DNA from: Burkholderia sp. OK233
GTDB taxonomy: Bacteria > Pseudomonadota > Gammaproteobacteria > Burkholderiales > Burkholderiaceae
Direction: 5' to 3'
Assembly: GCF_900230185.1 (NCBI RefSeq)
Contig: NZ_OCSR01000001.1
Location: 4,588,001-4,652,000, forward strand
Length of the DNA: 64,000 bases
In this document: in pieces, positions 52,336-61,866 of the stretch
Position numbering within the stretch: the first letter of the stretch is position 1
Layout: each line of letters starts with the position of its first letter
Made by a program: the position numbers and the translations under genes
Notes under the pieces: generated by a model
Seen by the model: the letters and a program-made list of their open reading frames with translations, nothing else
Database searches by the model: none
Told to the model about the DNA's origin: nothing

Positions 52336-54807
52336 ATGGCAGTGTCGAGCACGATTGGAAGACGGATAGGAAAAATCATCGCATGGTTGCTGGCGATCAT
52401 CGTCATTCTGATTGTCGCCCTGACAATCTTCATTCTGACCTTTGACTGGAACCGGGCCCGTCCCTACATCGACGACAAGGTTACGCAGGCGATCGGCCGG
52501 CCGTTCGCGATCAACGGCGATCTGAAAGTAGGCTGGCAGCATCCGGTCGGCGAAACCGGCTGGCGTGGCTGGGTGCCCTGGCCGCGTTTTTCGGCGGCCA
52601 ATATCACGGTAGGCAATCCCGACTGGGCCAAACAGCCGCACTTCGCGACGCTGGACGAAATCGACTTCCAGGTCAAGATGCTGCCGCTGCTCGCGCACGA
52701 CATCGTGATTCCCGCGATCAACCTCGTGAATCCTTCGGTCGACCTCGAACGACTGCTCGACGGACGCGACAACTGGACCTTCAAACTGGCTTCTTCCAGC
52801 GGGCCCTCCGAATGGAAGCTCGATCTGCACGACATCGCCTTTGCCAAAGGCAATATCGCGCTGTCGGATCAGCAGCAGAAGGTCGAGATGCAGATGGCCA
52901 TCGATACGCTCGGCCAGCCGATTCCGATCGGCGAGGTGATGAAGCAGCAGGAGACGGCGTCGCGCAGCGCGTCGGCGGAGGCGGTCGGTAAAGCGGGTGC
53001 GAGCAAGCTGACGGCACAGGCAAACGCACAGGCTGCATCGGAAGCGGCGGCGGCGTCCGCGGCGGCGGCTTCCGGCGCCTCGTCGTCGGATATCACCGCG
53101 TCGGGCGCGACAGCAGCGAATGGCGCGTCGGGGGCGCTGGTTGACGGCGGGGCGAGCGGTGCGAGCGAAGGGACGGGCGCCGCGGTAGCCTCGGCGTCGA
53201 ACGCCAGCGAGGCAGGCACGGCGAACGGCGCACAGCCGGCGATCCCGCCATACGCGATCGGTTGGACCGTCAAGGGCGCCTACAACAAAACGCCGGTATC
53301 CGGTAGAGGCAAGGTGGGTGGCGTGCTGGCGTTGCAGGACGCGAACCGGCCGTTCCCGGTGCAGGCCGATGTGAAGGCCGGCGATCTGCGAGTCGGCCTC
53401 GTGGGCACGATCACCGATCCGGCGCATCTTGCCGCGGTCGATCTGCGTCTTTGGCTGCAAGGCAACAGTCTGGCGCGGCTGTATTCGCTGACGGGCGTGA
53501 CCTTGCCCGATACGCCGCCGTATGCAACCGAGGGGCGTCTTGTCGGCCAGTTCAAGCCCGGCGGCAACGTCTTCAAGTATGAAAATTTTACAGGCCGGGT
53601 AGGCGGCAGCGATCTGAATGGCTCGCTGACCTACACGGCGCGTGAGCCGCGTCCGCTGTTGCAGGGCGAGCTGGTGTCGCATCTGCTGCAATTCGCCGAT
53701 CTGGCGCCGGTCATCGGCGCGGACTCGAAGGCCAGCAAGGCCAAACGCGGCGATGCGACGGTGCAGCCGGGCAACAAGGTCCTGCCGGTCGAAGAGTTCC
53801 GCACCGACCGCTGGAAGGCGATCGACGCCGACGTGAAGTTCACGGGGCGCCGCATCGTCAAGGACACAAATCTGCCCATCACGGACCTGTACACGCACGT
53901 CGTGATGACCGACGGCGTGCTGTCGCTCGAGCCGCTGAAGTTCGGCGTGGCGGGCGGCTCGCTGTCATCGGACATCCATCTGGACGGCAGCACGACGCCG
54001 CTGAAGGGCCGCTTTGCGACGTCGGCGCGGCATCTGAAGCTCAAGCAGCTGTTCCCGGACTTCAAGACGATGCAGAACGCGCTCGGCGAAATCAACGGCG
54101 ACGCCGCGCTGACCGCGACCGGCAATTCACCGGCGGCGTTGGCGGCGACGTCGAACGGCGAGGTGAAGGCATTGATCACCGACGGGACGGTGAGCCGCCT
54201 TTTGATGGAAGCCGCGGGCCTGAACGTGGCAAACGTGGTCTATGAAAAGCTGTTCAGCAATCGCGACGTGAAGATCAACTGCGCGGCGGCTGATTTTGTC
54301 GCGACGAACGGTGTGCTGGATTCGCGTGTCTTTGCGCTCGACACGGACGACGCGGTCATCAATATCGACGGCAACGTGAATCTGCGCGACGAATCGATGG
54401 ATCTTGGCGTGCATCCGCATACCAAGGGCTTCCGGGTGTTTTCGCTGCGCTCGCCGCTGTACGTGAAGGGGACGTTCAAGGATCCGCACGTCGGTGTGAA
54501 TGCCACCGCGCTGGCGCTGCGAGGGGGCGCCGTAATCGGGCTCGGGTTGATCAATCCGTTTGCGGCGCTGATTCCGCTGCTTGCGCCTAGCAATAACAAA
54601 CCGCTGCCGTGCGGGCAGTTGCTGGCGCAGGTTCGTCAGGCGCCGACCGCGCCGGCGCCGGGTATGAAGCAACAGCCCAGGCCGGCCATTTCCCTCGACG
54701 GTGCGCCGGTGAACAAGTCTTCCGCGGGCGCTTCCTCACCGGCTGCGGCCGAAAAGAAGCCTGCGATCATGTCGCCGGCCACGGGGGTCGAATATAAGGG
54801 GAGTTAA
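52336..54807 (+). CDS. AsmA-family protein
   Basis: An 823-residue AsmA-like protein anchored by an N-terminal helix (IIAWLLAIIVILIVALTIF). FDWNRARPYIDDKVTQAIGR is the family start, and the C terminus carries the AsmA repeat-like beta region. Members form bridge-like phospholipid conduits between inner and outer membranes. Residues about 215-305 are an Ala/Ser/Gly-rich low-complexity insert. ATG 52336 has GGAG 7 nt upstream and is preferred to the in-frame ATG at 52303. It is divergent from fetA. Confidence 0.88.
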   Translation: MAVSSTIGRRIGKIIAWLLAIIVILIVALTIFILTFDWNRARPYIDDKVTQAIGRPFAINGDLKVGWQHPVGETGWRGWVPWPRFSAANITVGNPDWAKQPHFATLDEIDFQVKMLPLLAHDIVIPAINLVNPSVDLERLLDGRDNWTFKLASSSGPSEWKLDLHDIAFAKGNIALSDQQQKVEMQMAIDTLGQPIPIGEVMKQQETASRSASAEAVGKAGASKLTAQANAQAASEAAAASAAAASGASSSDITASGATAANGASGALVDGGASGASEGTGAAVASASNASEAGTANGAQPAIPPYAIGWTVKGAYNKTPVSGRGKVGGVLALQDANRPFPVQADVKAGDLRVGLVGTITDPAHLAAVDLRLWLQGNSLARLYSLTGVTLPDTPPYATEGRLVGQFKPGGNVFKYENFTGRVGGSDLNGSLTYTAREPRPLLQGELVSHLLQFADLAPVIGADSKASKAKRGDATVQPGNKVLPVEEFRTDRWKAIDADVKFTGRRIVKDTNLPITDLYTHVVMTDGVLSLEPLKFGVAGGSLSSDIHLDGSTTPLKGRFATSARHLKLKQLFPDFKTMQNALGEINGDAALTATGNSPAALAATSNGEVKALITDGTVSRLLMEAAGLNVANVVYEKLFSNRDVKINCAAADFVATNGVLDSRVFALDTDDAVINIDGNVNLRDESMDLGVHPHTKGFRVFSLRSPLYVKGTFKDPHVGVNATALALRGGAVIGLGLINPFAALIPLLAPSNNKPLPCGQLLAQVRQAPTAPAPGMKQQPRPAISLDGAPVNKSSAGASSPAAAEKKPAIMSPATGVEYKGS

Positions 54808-54857
54808 TGTTTTCCGCATTGCCTGCGGACTGGTGGAGTTGGATCTTCGGGTCCGGC

Positions 54858-54938
54858 CTTTCCTTTATTTTTTTGTGGCTGACTAGCGTTCCCCCAATAC
54901 GGGGCGAACACTGATGAGCCACAACAGGCAAAGGAAAG
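54858..54938. repeat. Nested inverted repeat between convergent genes
   Basis: Three pairs of arms nest around an AATAC loop: CTTTCCTTT/AAAGGAAAG (54858-54866, 54930-54938), GTGGCT/AGCCAC (54875-54880, 54917-54922), and GTTCCCCC/GGGGCGAAC (54888-54895, 54901-54909). The outer arm is followed by T7. It may be a bidirectional terminator or a mobile-element remnant. Confidence 0.65.
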
Positions 54939-54945
54939 AAAATAA

Positions 54946-55395
54946 CTACCTTAGCGAGCGCGGAGCGGCATCCCCCGCCGCATCCTGTCTGCGAACCCCT
55001 CGCCGGGCGCCGCCAACGCGGGTGGCGCCAAACTCCGTCAGAATCTTGCCTCTGGCCCGGCTGGCAAAGACGAGGAACCCAAATCCGTCGGCTTCATACC
55101 AATACCCGCCATTCTCGAGCCCATCGAGCGGCTGTTCCAATGCATTGGTAATGGATTCGATACAACGCCGCCGCAATTCGGCGGGCGCGGGATAGGGCGG
55201 CTGGGCGCCGCGTACGCTGCACAGAAGAACGTCGAGCCCGGGCAGCACATGTGCATAGAGCACCGGCTCGTCCTGCGCGCGAGCGCGCGCAATTTTGGTG
55301 TCGAGCTGACCGAACGGCTTGAAATGCCGTAGTACCGCGAGGAACGACTCATCGCCGTCCACCTTCGCGCGTCTACGCTTTTTCGGGAAGGACAT
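54946..55395 (-). CDS. Hypothetical protein
   Basis: A 149-residue soluble protein beginning MSFPKKRRRAKVDGDESFLA. It contains a predicted alpha/beta stretch (VLYAHVLPGLDVLLCSVRG, then GYWYEADGFGFLVFASRA) and an Arg-rich C-terminal tail. No signal peptide. I recognise no family. ATG 55395 is chosen because upstream in-frame sequence is Arg-rich and not protein-like. It is convergent with asmA. Confidence 0.6.
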   Translation of the reverse strand: MSFPKKRRRAKVDGDESFLAVLRHFKPFGQLDTKIARARAQDEPVLYAHVLPGLDVLLCSVRGAQPPYPAPAELRRRCIESITNALEQPLDGLENGGYWYEADGFGFLVFASRARGKILTEFGATRVGGARRGVRRQDAAGDAAPRSLR

Positions 55396-55836
55396 AAAAA
55401 TTCGCCTGAAAAAGAATTGCAAGAAACGCAGCGTCCTCATGCGACAACTCCCGGCTTCGCGCGCCGCACGTCGATCTTTTATAGCATACGACAAGGCCGG
55501 ATTCACGATGATTCGGCGTCTACGCCGTCCCACCGCCTCCCGCACGAATCATGCCGAACCGCCTCGCCGCGCGCTTTCGCTTCCCAGCACATCTGTCTCC
55601 ATCATAGACGCACGCGCCGCCGAAAAAACAACTCGTATCAATAAAAAAGTCATTTTTATGTGGGCGAGCGCATCTTGCCGCTACGTTGAAATATCTCACA
55701 TTCACGTCGATAATGGCCCGTCCGGCTGCACCGCGGCGTGCTGGCCAGTCCTGCACCGCAACGGCCCGCCCGCATGCTGGGGCGAGGCACATGATCCGTG
55801 CGTTCCGCCGTGGCTTGAACGACCCTTCGGGCGAAC
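55396..55836. other. Intergenic region upstream of the histidine kinase operon
   Basis: About 440 bp without a supported gene. It contains the kinase-operon promoter at 55686-55714 and must contain the promoter of the divergent hypothetical gene. A TATAAA-like box lies on the minus strand near 55480. Confidence 0.5.
55686..55714 (+). promoter_or_regulatory. Sigma-70 promoter of the kinase operon
   Basis: TTGAAA (55686-55691), a 17-bp spacer, and GATAAT (55709-55714): five of six matches in each box at ideal spacing. The 5' leader would be about 115 nt. Confidence 0.75.
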
Positions 55837-57447
55837 ATGAAACTATTCACCAAGGGTCTGCTGCTGATTGCAGTGCCGAGCGTGGTCGAGCTGGCGCTTC
55901 TGGGCGTCGTCTTCGATACCCAGGAGCAAACAGCGCAGGCCGCGCGGTGGGTCAGCAACAGCAAGCAGATCCTTTATCAGTCGTCGGCCATTGTCGATCC
56001 GCTGCTGCGTCAGGCCGCGCGGGTCCGCACGGGCATGGTCGTCGGCGATCCGTCGTTGGTCGACCGCCACACCGTATGGGTCGATCTCGGCGACCGGCTT
56101 TCGAATCTGGAAACGTTGGTGGCCGATACGCCGCAACAGGTGGTGCGCGTTCGCAAGATGCAACAGGCGATCGACGCATATCGCGTGCAGACCACCGCGA
56201 TCTCGCAGGCGCTGCGCGCAGGACGCAACCTGAATTCGTTTGCCGTGCTGGACACGGGTGCGCTTCCCCAGCAGATCGCACTGTTTCGCGATCAGCTCGC
56301 TGAGTTCAGCAATGAGGCCTCGCGGCTCGACGCCGAGCGCGGCGCGGCCCTGGCACGGCGCCGCGAACGCCAGCAATACGCGCTGATCGCCGCGGTGTTG
56401 GGCTCGATGCTGATCTGGGCGGCCACTGCCGTCGTGTTTGCGCGCAGCATCGGCCGGCGGTTGGAGGTGTTGACAGGCAATGCCGAGCGCCTGGGCAGCG
56501 GACGGCAGCTTGCAGCCCCGCTATCCGGCAGCGACGAAATTGCCGCGCTCGACGCAGTGCTGCATCAGACGGGCGAACGCCTGCGCGAGGCCGAAGACGA
56601 GCAGGCCAAGCTGAAGGTGCGGCTCGAAGCGCGCGCGCGGGAACTGGCAGGCGTCAACGAGGAGCTGCGCCAGGAGACGCAAGACAACGAAATGTTCATC
56701 TACAGCGTGTCGCACGATCTGCGCTCACCGCTCGTGAATCTGCAAGGTTTTTCGAAAGAATTGCAGGTGTCGTGCGACGAACTGGACAGCCTCGTCGAGG
56801 CGGCGAAACTGCCGGAGGCCGAACATCGGCGTATGACGCATATTCTTGATGGCGACGTGCGCGAGTCTCTGCAATATCTTCGCACCGCGGTGACGCGGGC
56901 GGCGGCGATCATCGACGCGCTGTTGCGGATTTCACGCGCCGGGCGGCTCGAATATCAGTGGCAGCGGGTGAGCGTCGGGCGGGTGGTGGGCAAAGTGGTC
57001 AATGCGCTGCAAGGCGTCATCAGCCAGCGCGGGACGGTGGTGACCGTGCGCGAGTTGCCGCCTGCGTGGGGCGACCCGGGTGCGATCGAGCAGATTTTCG
57101 GCAACCTGATCGGTAACGCGCTCAATTATCTCGACCCGGCACGCAATGGGCGCATCGAGATCGGCGCGCTGGAGCCGGAACCGGTCGACGAGACGGAGCC
57201 GCGCGCGTTGCGCACGCGCACCTATTATGTGCGCGACAACGGACTCGGGATTCCGGCGGCGTATATGTCGAAGGTATTCCGGGCGTTTCAGCGCCTGCAC
57301 GGCGACGTCGCGAACGGAGACGGCATCGGCCTCGCGGTGGTCCGGCGTATGGTAGAACGGCATGGCGGCCGCGTTTGGGTCGAGTCGGCGGAAGGCGCGG
57401 GATCGACTTTTTTTGTCGTGTTACCAGAACAGCCTGCGCGCAATTGA
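55837..57447 (+). CDS. Membrane histidine kinase with CHASE3-like sensor
   Basis: A 536-residue kinase. TM1 is at 8-26 and TM2 at 182-202, enclosing a 155-residue helical periplasmic part of CHASE3 character. A HAMP linker (about 203-253) and coiled coil follow. The phosphoacceptor H293 is in SVSHDLRSPL. The ATP lid has GNLIGNALNYL (N box), DNGLGIP (G1) and GDGIGLAVV (G2). The SHDLRSPL form is of the phytochrome/Cph1-like HisKA group, usually paired with Rcp1-type receivers, one of which follows. The start has only a weak ribosome-binding site. Confidence 0.92.
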   Translation: MKLFTKGLLLIAVPSVVELALLGVVFDTQEQTAQAARWVSNSKQILYQSSAIVDPLLRQAARVRTGMVVGDPSLVDRHTVWVDLGDRLSNLETLVADTPQQVVRVRKMQQAIDAYRVQTTAISQALRAGRNLNSFAVLDTGALPQQIALFRDQLAEFSNEASRLDAERGAALARRRERQQYALIAAVLGSMLIWAATAVVFARSIGRRLEVLTGNAERLGSGRQLAAPLSGSDEIAALDAVLHQTGERLREAEDEQAKLKVRLEARARELAGVNEELRQETQDNEMFIYSVSHDLRSPLVNLQGFSKELQVSCDELDSLVEAAKLPEAEHRRMTHILDGDVRESLQYLRTAVTRAAAIIDALLRISRAGRLEYQWQRVSVGRVVGKVVNALQGVISQRGTVVTVRELPPAWGDPGAIEQIFGNLIGNALNYLDPARNGRIEIGALEPEPVDETEPRALRTRTYYVRDNGLGIPAAYMSKVFRAFQRLHGDVANGDGIGLAVVRRMVERHGGRVWVESAEGAGSTFFVVLPEQPARN

Positions 57448-57525
57448 GCCGCGACAGGCGCCAGGGGAAACGGTGGGGATAGTTAAAAGCATGATGCAAA
57501 AACGGATTGTCAGTACGGAGGGCAT

Positions 57526-58005
57526 ATGACTCACGGGGAAACGGTCAGTATCGTGCTGATCGAAGATGACGACGGCCACGCCACGCTGGTCGAGCGCAAT
57601 CTGCGCCGCGCCGGTATATCGAACGGTTTCGTACGCTTTCGCGACGGCCAGCAGGCACTCGATTATTTCTTCGGCCCGGCGCCGGAGGACGCCGCTGCCA
57701 GTCCTTTCCCACCTCGCGAAGATCTGACGAATTTCGTCGTGCTGCTCGATCTGAAAATGCCGCGCGTGGATGGCTTCGAGGTGCTGCGGCGTCTGAAAGA
57801 TTCGCCGCAGACAGCCGCGGTGCCCGTGATCGTACTGACCACGACCGACGATCCGCGCGAAATCGCGCGCTGTTACGAACTCGGCTGTAACGTCTATGTC
57901 ACCAAGCCGGTCGAATACGACGCGTTCATCGAAGCCGTGCGCCGTCTCGGCTTCTTCCTGCAGGTGGTCAAACTGCCGCCGGGCCACCGGCTGGCCGCGC
58001 CGTGA
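57526..58005 (+). CDS. Single-domain response regulator, Rcp1-type
   Basis: A 159-residue receiver with no output domain. Acidic pocket D14 and D15, phospho-acceptor D75 (LLDLKMP), T105-T106-T107 and K127 (VTKP) are all in place. The long insert after the third helix and the terminal extension are typical of Rcp1-like partners of phytochrome-class kinases. It lies 78 bp after the kinase gene and probably carries phosphate between the kinases or acts by protein contact. Confidence 0.93.
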   Translation: MTHGETVSIVLIEDDDGHATLVERNLRRAGISNGFVRFRDGQQALDYFFGPAPEDAAASPFPPREDLTNFVVLLDLKMPRVDGFEVLRRLKDSPQTAAVPVIVLTTTDDPREIARCYELGCNVYVTKPVEYDAFIEAVRRLGFFLQVVKLPPGHRLAAP

Positions 58006-58084
58006 CGGAAGGTTCATATGAAGGCGCTCCGAAAGCGGCCCATGACAAGATAGCCACACCCGACCTAGCCAGAGAAGACTCCGC

Positions 58085-60085
58085 ATGACCGAAGACGTGT
58101 CCACGCAGCCCGCCGCGTATGTGCTGGTCGTCGATGACGACGAAGGCATCCTGCGGCTTGCGCGCAAGTCGCTCGAACGTGCCGGCTGCCGGGTTGCAAT
58201 CTGCGCGCAGGTCGAAGCGGCCCGCGCGCGCCTCGCCGCGGGTGCACCCGACCTGCTCGTGCTCGACTACCAGCTCAGCGGGCCGGAGACCGGCCTCGAC
58301 TTCTTTCGCCGCTTGCGCGCGGAAGGCGTGCGGATCCCCGCCATCCTCGTGACCGGTTTTACTGACGAATCCCGTGTGATCGAAGCCTTGCGCTCGGGCG
58401 TATCCGATGTGGTGCCGAAGTCCGGCGACTACCTTGATTACCTGCCCGAGGCGGTGGAGCGGGTGCTGTCCCAGGTGCGTTTGCAGAAGGCCTCGGACGA
58501 AGCCTTGCTGCTGCGCGATCGCGAACAGCATTACCGCACCTTGTCAGAGGCGTTGCCGCACCTCGTACTGACCTGCAACGCCGCGGGCGATTGCGATTTC
58601 CTCTCGAAGCAGTGGTTCGACTACACGGGGTTGGCGGAAAGCAGTTCGTACGGTCTCGCGTGGCTCGAAGCGGTGCATCCCGACGATCGCGAAGAGATTC
58701 GCCGCACCTGGCTCAAGGCAGTGACGGGCGGCGCCGCCGACTACCGGCACGAACTGCGGATCCGGCGTCACGATGGCGCCTATCGCTGGTTCGACATCCG
58801 CGCGGTCGCCATGCGCGACGCCGAAGGCAACGTCAGCAAATGGTTCGGCAGTTGCACGGACATTCATCCGCAGCGCGAGGCGATCGAGGAACGCGAACGG
58901 CTGCTCGCCTCGGAGCAGGCCGCCCGCCAGATTGCTGAAGAAGCCAATCGTGCGAAAGACCGCTTCCTCGCCATGCTGTCGCACGAGTTGCGCACGCCGC
59001 TCACGCCCGTTCTGGCGGGGGCTAGCGTGCTGGAGATGATCCCTGGTTTGCCCGATCAGGCGCGTGCAAGCGTGCGCATGATTCGCCGTAACGTCGAACT
59101 CGAAGCGCGCCTGATCGACGATCTGCTCGATCTCACGCGCGTGGCGAACGGCAAGCTGCGTTTGTCGCTCGAAACCGTCGATGTGCACGAAGTGATAGAC
59201 AGCGTGCTCGAACTCTTTCGCAGTGAGATCCAGGTCAAGCAGCAGGACGTGCACGTCTGCACGAATGCGCAGCACCATTACGTGCTCGCCGACCGCGCGC
59301 GGCTGCAACAGATGCTGTGGAACCTGATTCGCAACGCCGCCAAGTTCACGCCGGACGGCGGCCATATCTACGTGCGCACGCACGATGAACGCATGCATGT
59401 GCAGATCTCGGTCGAGGATACGGGCATCGGCATCGAACCGGAGCAGATCGGCAAACTGTTCAATGCGTTCGAGCAGGGCAACCAGAACATGACGCGGCAA
59501 TTCGGCGGCTTGGGCCTGGGTCTCGCGATCACGAAGGCCCTGACCGATGTGCACGGCGGCACGGTGGTCGCACAGAGCCCGGGCGCGCACTGCGGCGCGA
59601 CTTTCACGATCACGCTGCCGACCGCCGCCGCGCCTGAAGAGCTAACGCCCGTTGCCGCGCCTGATGAGGTTCGTCATCACGGCCTGCTGACCATTCTGCT
59701 GATCGAAGACCACGTGGATACCGCCGAGGTGATGGCGCAGCTGATTCGCAGCCTGGGTCACGACGTGACCACGGTGGGCCGTGTGGACGATGCTCTCGCC
59801 GCCACCCAGGCGCAGACGTTCGATCTGGTGATCAGCGACGTGGGCTTGCCCGACGGCACAGGCCTCGATTTCGTCAGAGCGTTCCGCGAGCGTTCGGATG
59901 CGCCGGCGGTCGCGTTGACCGGCTTCGGTACTGACGAAGATGTGCGCCGTTGCCTGAGCGCCGGCTTTACTTCGCATCTGACCAAGCCTGTCAATTTCGG
60001 ACAGCTCGAGACGATGATCGAAAGCGCGGTGAATCTGAAGGCAGAAAAGGACGATGGGGCCGAAGAGGACGAAAAGAACGCTTAG
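58085..60085 (+). CDS. Hybrid sensor kinase REC-PAS-HisKA-HATPase-REC
   Basis: A 666-residue soluble hybrid kinase. The N-terminal receiver (about 12-128) has phospho-acceptor D61 (VLDYQLSG). A PAS/PAC domain follows (about 155-270: CDFLSKQWFDYTG, RWFDIRAV). HisKA has H300 in SHELRTPL, the ATP domain has NLIRNAAKF and GGLGLGLAI, and the C-terminal receiver has D585 in ISDVGLPDG. No transmembrane segment and no HPt or DNA-binding domain. It starts 79 bp after the single-domain receiver. Confidence 0.94.
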   Translation: MTEDVSTQPAAYVLVVDDDEGILRLARKSLERAGCRVAICAQVEAARARLAAGAPDLLVLDYQLSGPETGLDFFRRLRAEGVRIPAILVTGFTDESRVIEALRSGVSDVVPKSGDYLDYLPEAVERVLSQVRLQKASDEALLLRDREQHYRTLSEALPHLVLTCNAAGDCDFLSKQWFDYTGLAESSSYGLAWLEAVHPDDREEIRRTWLKAVTGGAADYRHELRIRRHDGAYRWFDIRAVAMRDAEGNVSKWFGSCTDIHPQREAIEERERLLASEQAARQIAEEANRAKDRFLAMLSHELRTPLTPVLAGASVLEMIPGLPDQARASVRMIRRNVELEARLIDDLLDLTRVANGKLRLSLETVDVHEVIDSVLELFRSEIQVKQQDVHVCTNAQHHYVLADRARLQQMLWNLIRNAAKFTPDGGHIYVRTHDERMHVQISVEDTGIGIEPEQIGKLFNAFEQGNQNMTRQFGGLGLGLAITKALTDVHGGTVVAQSPGAHCGATFTITLPTAAAPEELTPVAAPDEVRHHGLLTILLIEDHVDTAEVMAQLIRSLGHDVTTVGRVDDALAATQAQTFDLVISDVGLPDGTGLDFVRAFRERSDAPAVALTGFGTDEDVRRCLSAGFTSHLTKPVNFGQLETMIESAVNLKAEKDDGAEEDEKNA

Positions 60086-60131
60086 TGTGTTCGCCACGTC
60101 GACTGGGGCGACGCAATTTGCACGCGGTATG

Positions 60132-60174
60132 AAAAAGGCCTGTGGCGATTTCCTCGCTACAGGCCTTATTTATT
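60132..60174. terminator. Bidirectional terminator between hybrid kinase and mscL
   Basis: AAGGCCTGT (60135-60143) pairs with ACAGGCCTT (60159-60167), with GCGA/TCGC inside. T-rich tails lie on both strands. Confidence 0.88.
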
Positions 60175-60236
60175 TGAGCCGGTAAATGTGCCGACGCGAA
60201 TGTTTAACGTGGTTCAGGTTGACTTAACCCAGGCGC

Positions 60237-60689
60237 TCAGCGCGGTGGCGAGCTCTTCAGCGAATCGCGGATTTCACGCAGCAGCACGACCTCTTCCGGC
60301 GTTGGCGGCGGTTCTGCCGGCGCGGCGTCAGCCGGTGGCTTGCGCAGATTATTGATGAACTTGACCATCAGGAAAATGATGAACGCGAGGATCACGAAGT
60401 TGATGGCCACGGTGATAAACGAGCCATAACCGAACACTGCCACGCCCGCCGTCTGCAGGTCTTTGTACGACTCGGGACTGCCTTTGAAGCTGGCGGGAAT
60501 ATCGCCGAGGCGAACGAACTTGTTGGAGAAATCGAGGCCGCCGGTGGCAACGCCGACAACCGGCATGATCAGGTCTTTAACAATTGAATTGACGATGGTG
60601 GAAAATGCGCCGCCGATAATCACCCCGACGGCGAGATCCATTACGTTGCCTTTGAGGGCAAATTCCTTGAATTCCTTGACCATGCTCAT
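60237..60689 (-). CDS. mscL: Large-conductance mechanosensitive channel
   Basis: A 150-residue pentameric channel that releases solutes on hypo-osmotic shock. The pore helix is NVMDLAVGVIIGGAFSTIVN and the second helix FGYGSFITVAINFVILAFI. The cytoplasmic bundle sequence RKPP...EEVVLLREIRDSL is typical. Slightly longer than the E. coli protein (136). The C terminus has a Pro/Ala-rich spacer. Confidence 0.97.
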   Translation of the reverse strand: MSMVKEFKEFALKGNVMDLAVGVIIGGAFSTIVNSIVKDLIMPVVGVATGGLDFSNKFVRLGDIPASFKGSPESYKDLQTAGVAVFGYGSFITVAINFVILAFIIFLMVKFINNLRKPPADAAPAEPPPTPEEVVLLREIRDSLKSSPPR

Positions 60690-60776
60690 ATACGTTCCTC
60701 CCAGAAGTCGATTATCGAATCATACCAATCTAAGAAGGATAGGCTAGTCTTTTGGCACGGAAAGGGCGGATTGCCT

Positions 60777-61811
60777 TTATTCTGGAAACTGTGACTCGCT
60801 ATGACGCGCCCGTTCGATATGCGCAGCAAAACTGACCGGATCGGTATTGGTGCCGCACAGCAGCACGCCCACGCGTTTGCCTTGCAACGTTTCGCGCAGC
60901 GGTCCGAGCAGTGCTGCCGTAGCGGCGGCGCAGGCCGGTTCGACCGCTAGCTTCAGTTGTCCGAACAAGGTCAGCATCGCTGCGCGCAACTGGTCGTCGG
61001 ATACCGTGACGAGCTGGTCGATATGGCGACGGCACAACTCGTAGCTGTATTCCTCGGTATGCGGCGATGCCAATGAATCGGCGATAGTGTGCATGTGACC
61101 CATCTTGACCGTGTGATTGGCGGCAAAGCTTTTGCCCATCACATCCGATCCTTCCGGTTCGACGCCGTACATGTGCACCCGCGGATTCGCGAGCCGCATG
61201 GCGGTGGCCACGCCGGCAGCGAGACCGCCGCCGCCGATCGGCACGATCACCGCTTCGAGGTCGGGCGTTTGCGTGGCCCATTCATAGCCTAGCGTGGCTG
61301 AGCCGAGCACGGTGCGATAGCCGTTGAACGGATGCACGAAATAACGGCCTTCCTCCGCCTCGATACGGCGTACAAGCTCGAAGGCTTCGGCAAGGTTTTC
61401 CGCGAAGACGATGTCGGCGTGATACTGCCGGCACAAGGCGACGCGTGCCGGATTGGCCGCGCGAAACAGCACGACCTTCGCGCTGACGCCAAGACGCATG
61501 GCGGCGTACGCGACCGCCACCGCATGATTGCCGCCCGACACACAGGTGACGCCTGCGCTGCGTTGCGCCTCGTCGAGCGCGAGCAGGTTAGTGAACGCGC
61601 CGCGCGCTTTGAAGCTGCCGCCCGCTTGCAGCAACTCGAACTTGAAGTTCACCACCGTGCCTTCCAGCGACGGAAAGTCGAGCCGGTCGAACACCGGCGT
61701 TCGCGTCACCCACGGCGTCAACGCAAAGTGCTGCGTGGCGATGTTGTCGAGAGTGGGGATCGGCTCGCCGTTGATCGTATGGTCGGTGTGCTGCTGTGTG
61801 GCGGTTGACAT
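60777..61811 (-). CDS. Threonine/serine dehydratase (PLP)
   Basis: A 344-residue fold-type II PLP enzyme. The Schiff-base lysine is K68 in GGSFKARGAF, the substrate loop is SGGNHAVAVAYAA and the phosphate loop PIGGGGLAAG. There is no C-terminal ACT regulatory domain, so it is the short catabolic or racemase-like form rather than IlvA. It probably deaminates threonine or serine. ATG 61811 is chosen; the longer frame runs into argE. It lies 55 bp after argE on the same strand and may be co-transcribed. Confidence 0.9.
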   Translation of the reverse strand: MSTATQQHTDHTINGEPIPTLDNIATQHFALTPWVTRTPVFDRLDFPSLEGTVVNFKFELLQAGGSFKARGAFTNLLALDEAQRSAGVTCVSGGNHAVAVAYAAMRLGVSAKVVLFRAANPARVALCRQYHADIVFAENLAEAFELVRRIEAEEGRYFVHPFNGYRTVLGSATLGYEWATQTPDLEAVIVPIGGGGLAAGVATAMRLANPRVHMYGVEPEGSDVMGKSFAANHTVKMGHMHTIADSLASPHTEEYSYELCRRHIDQLVTVSDDQLRAAMLTLFGQLKLAVEPACAAATAALLGPLRETLQGKRVGVLLCGTNTDPVSFAAHIERARHSESQFPE

Positions 61812-61866
61812 GGCGTGGGCGTGTTTTTCCTCGATATGGCTAAGACCGTTTTTACAGCGGTCAGTT

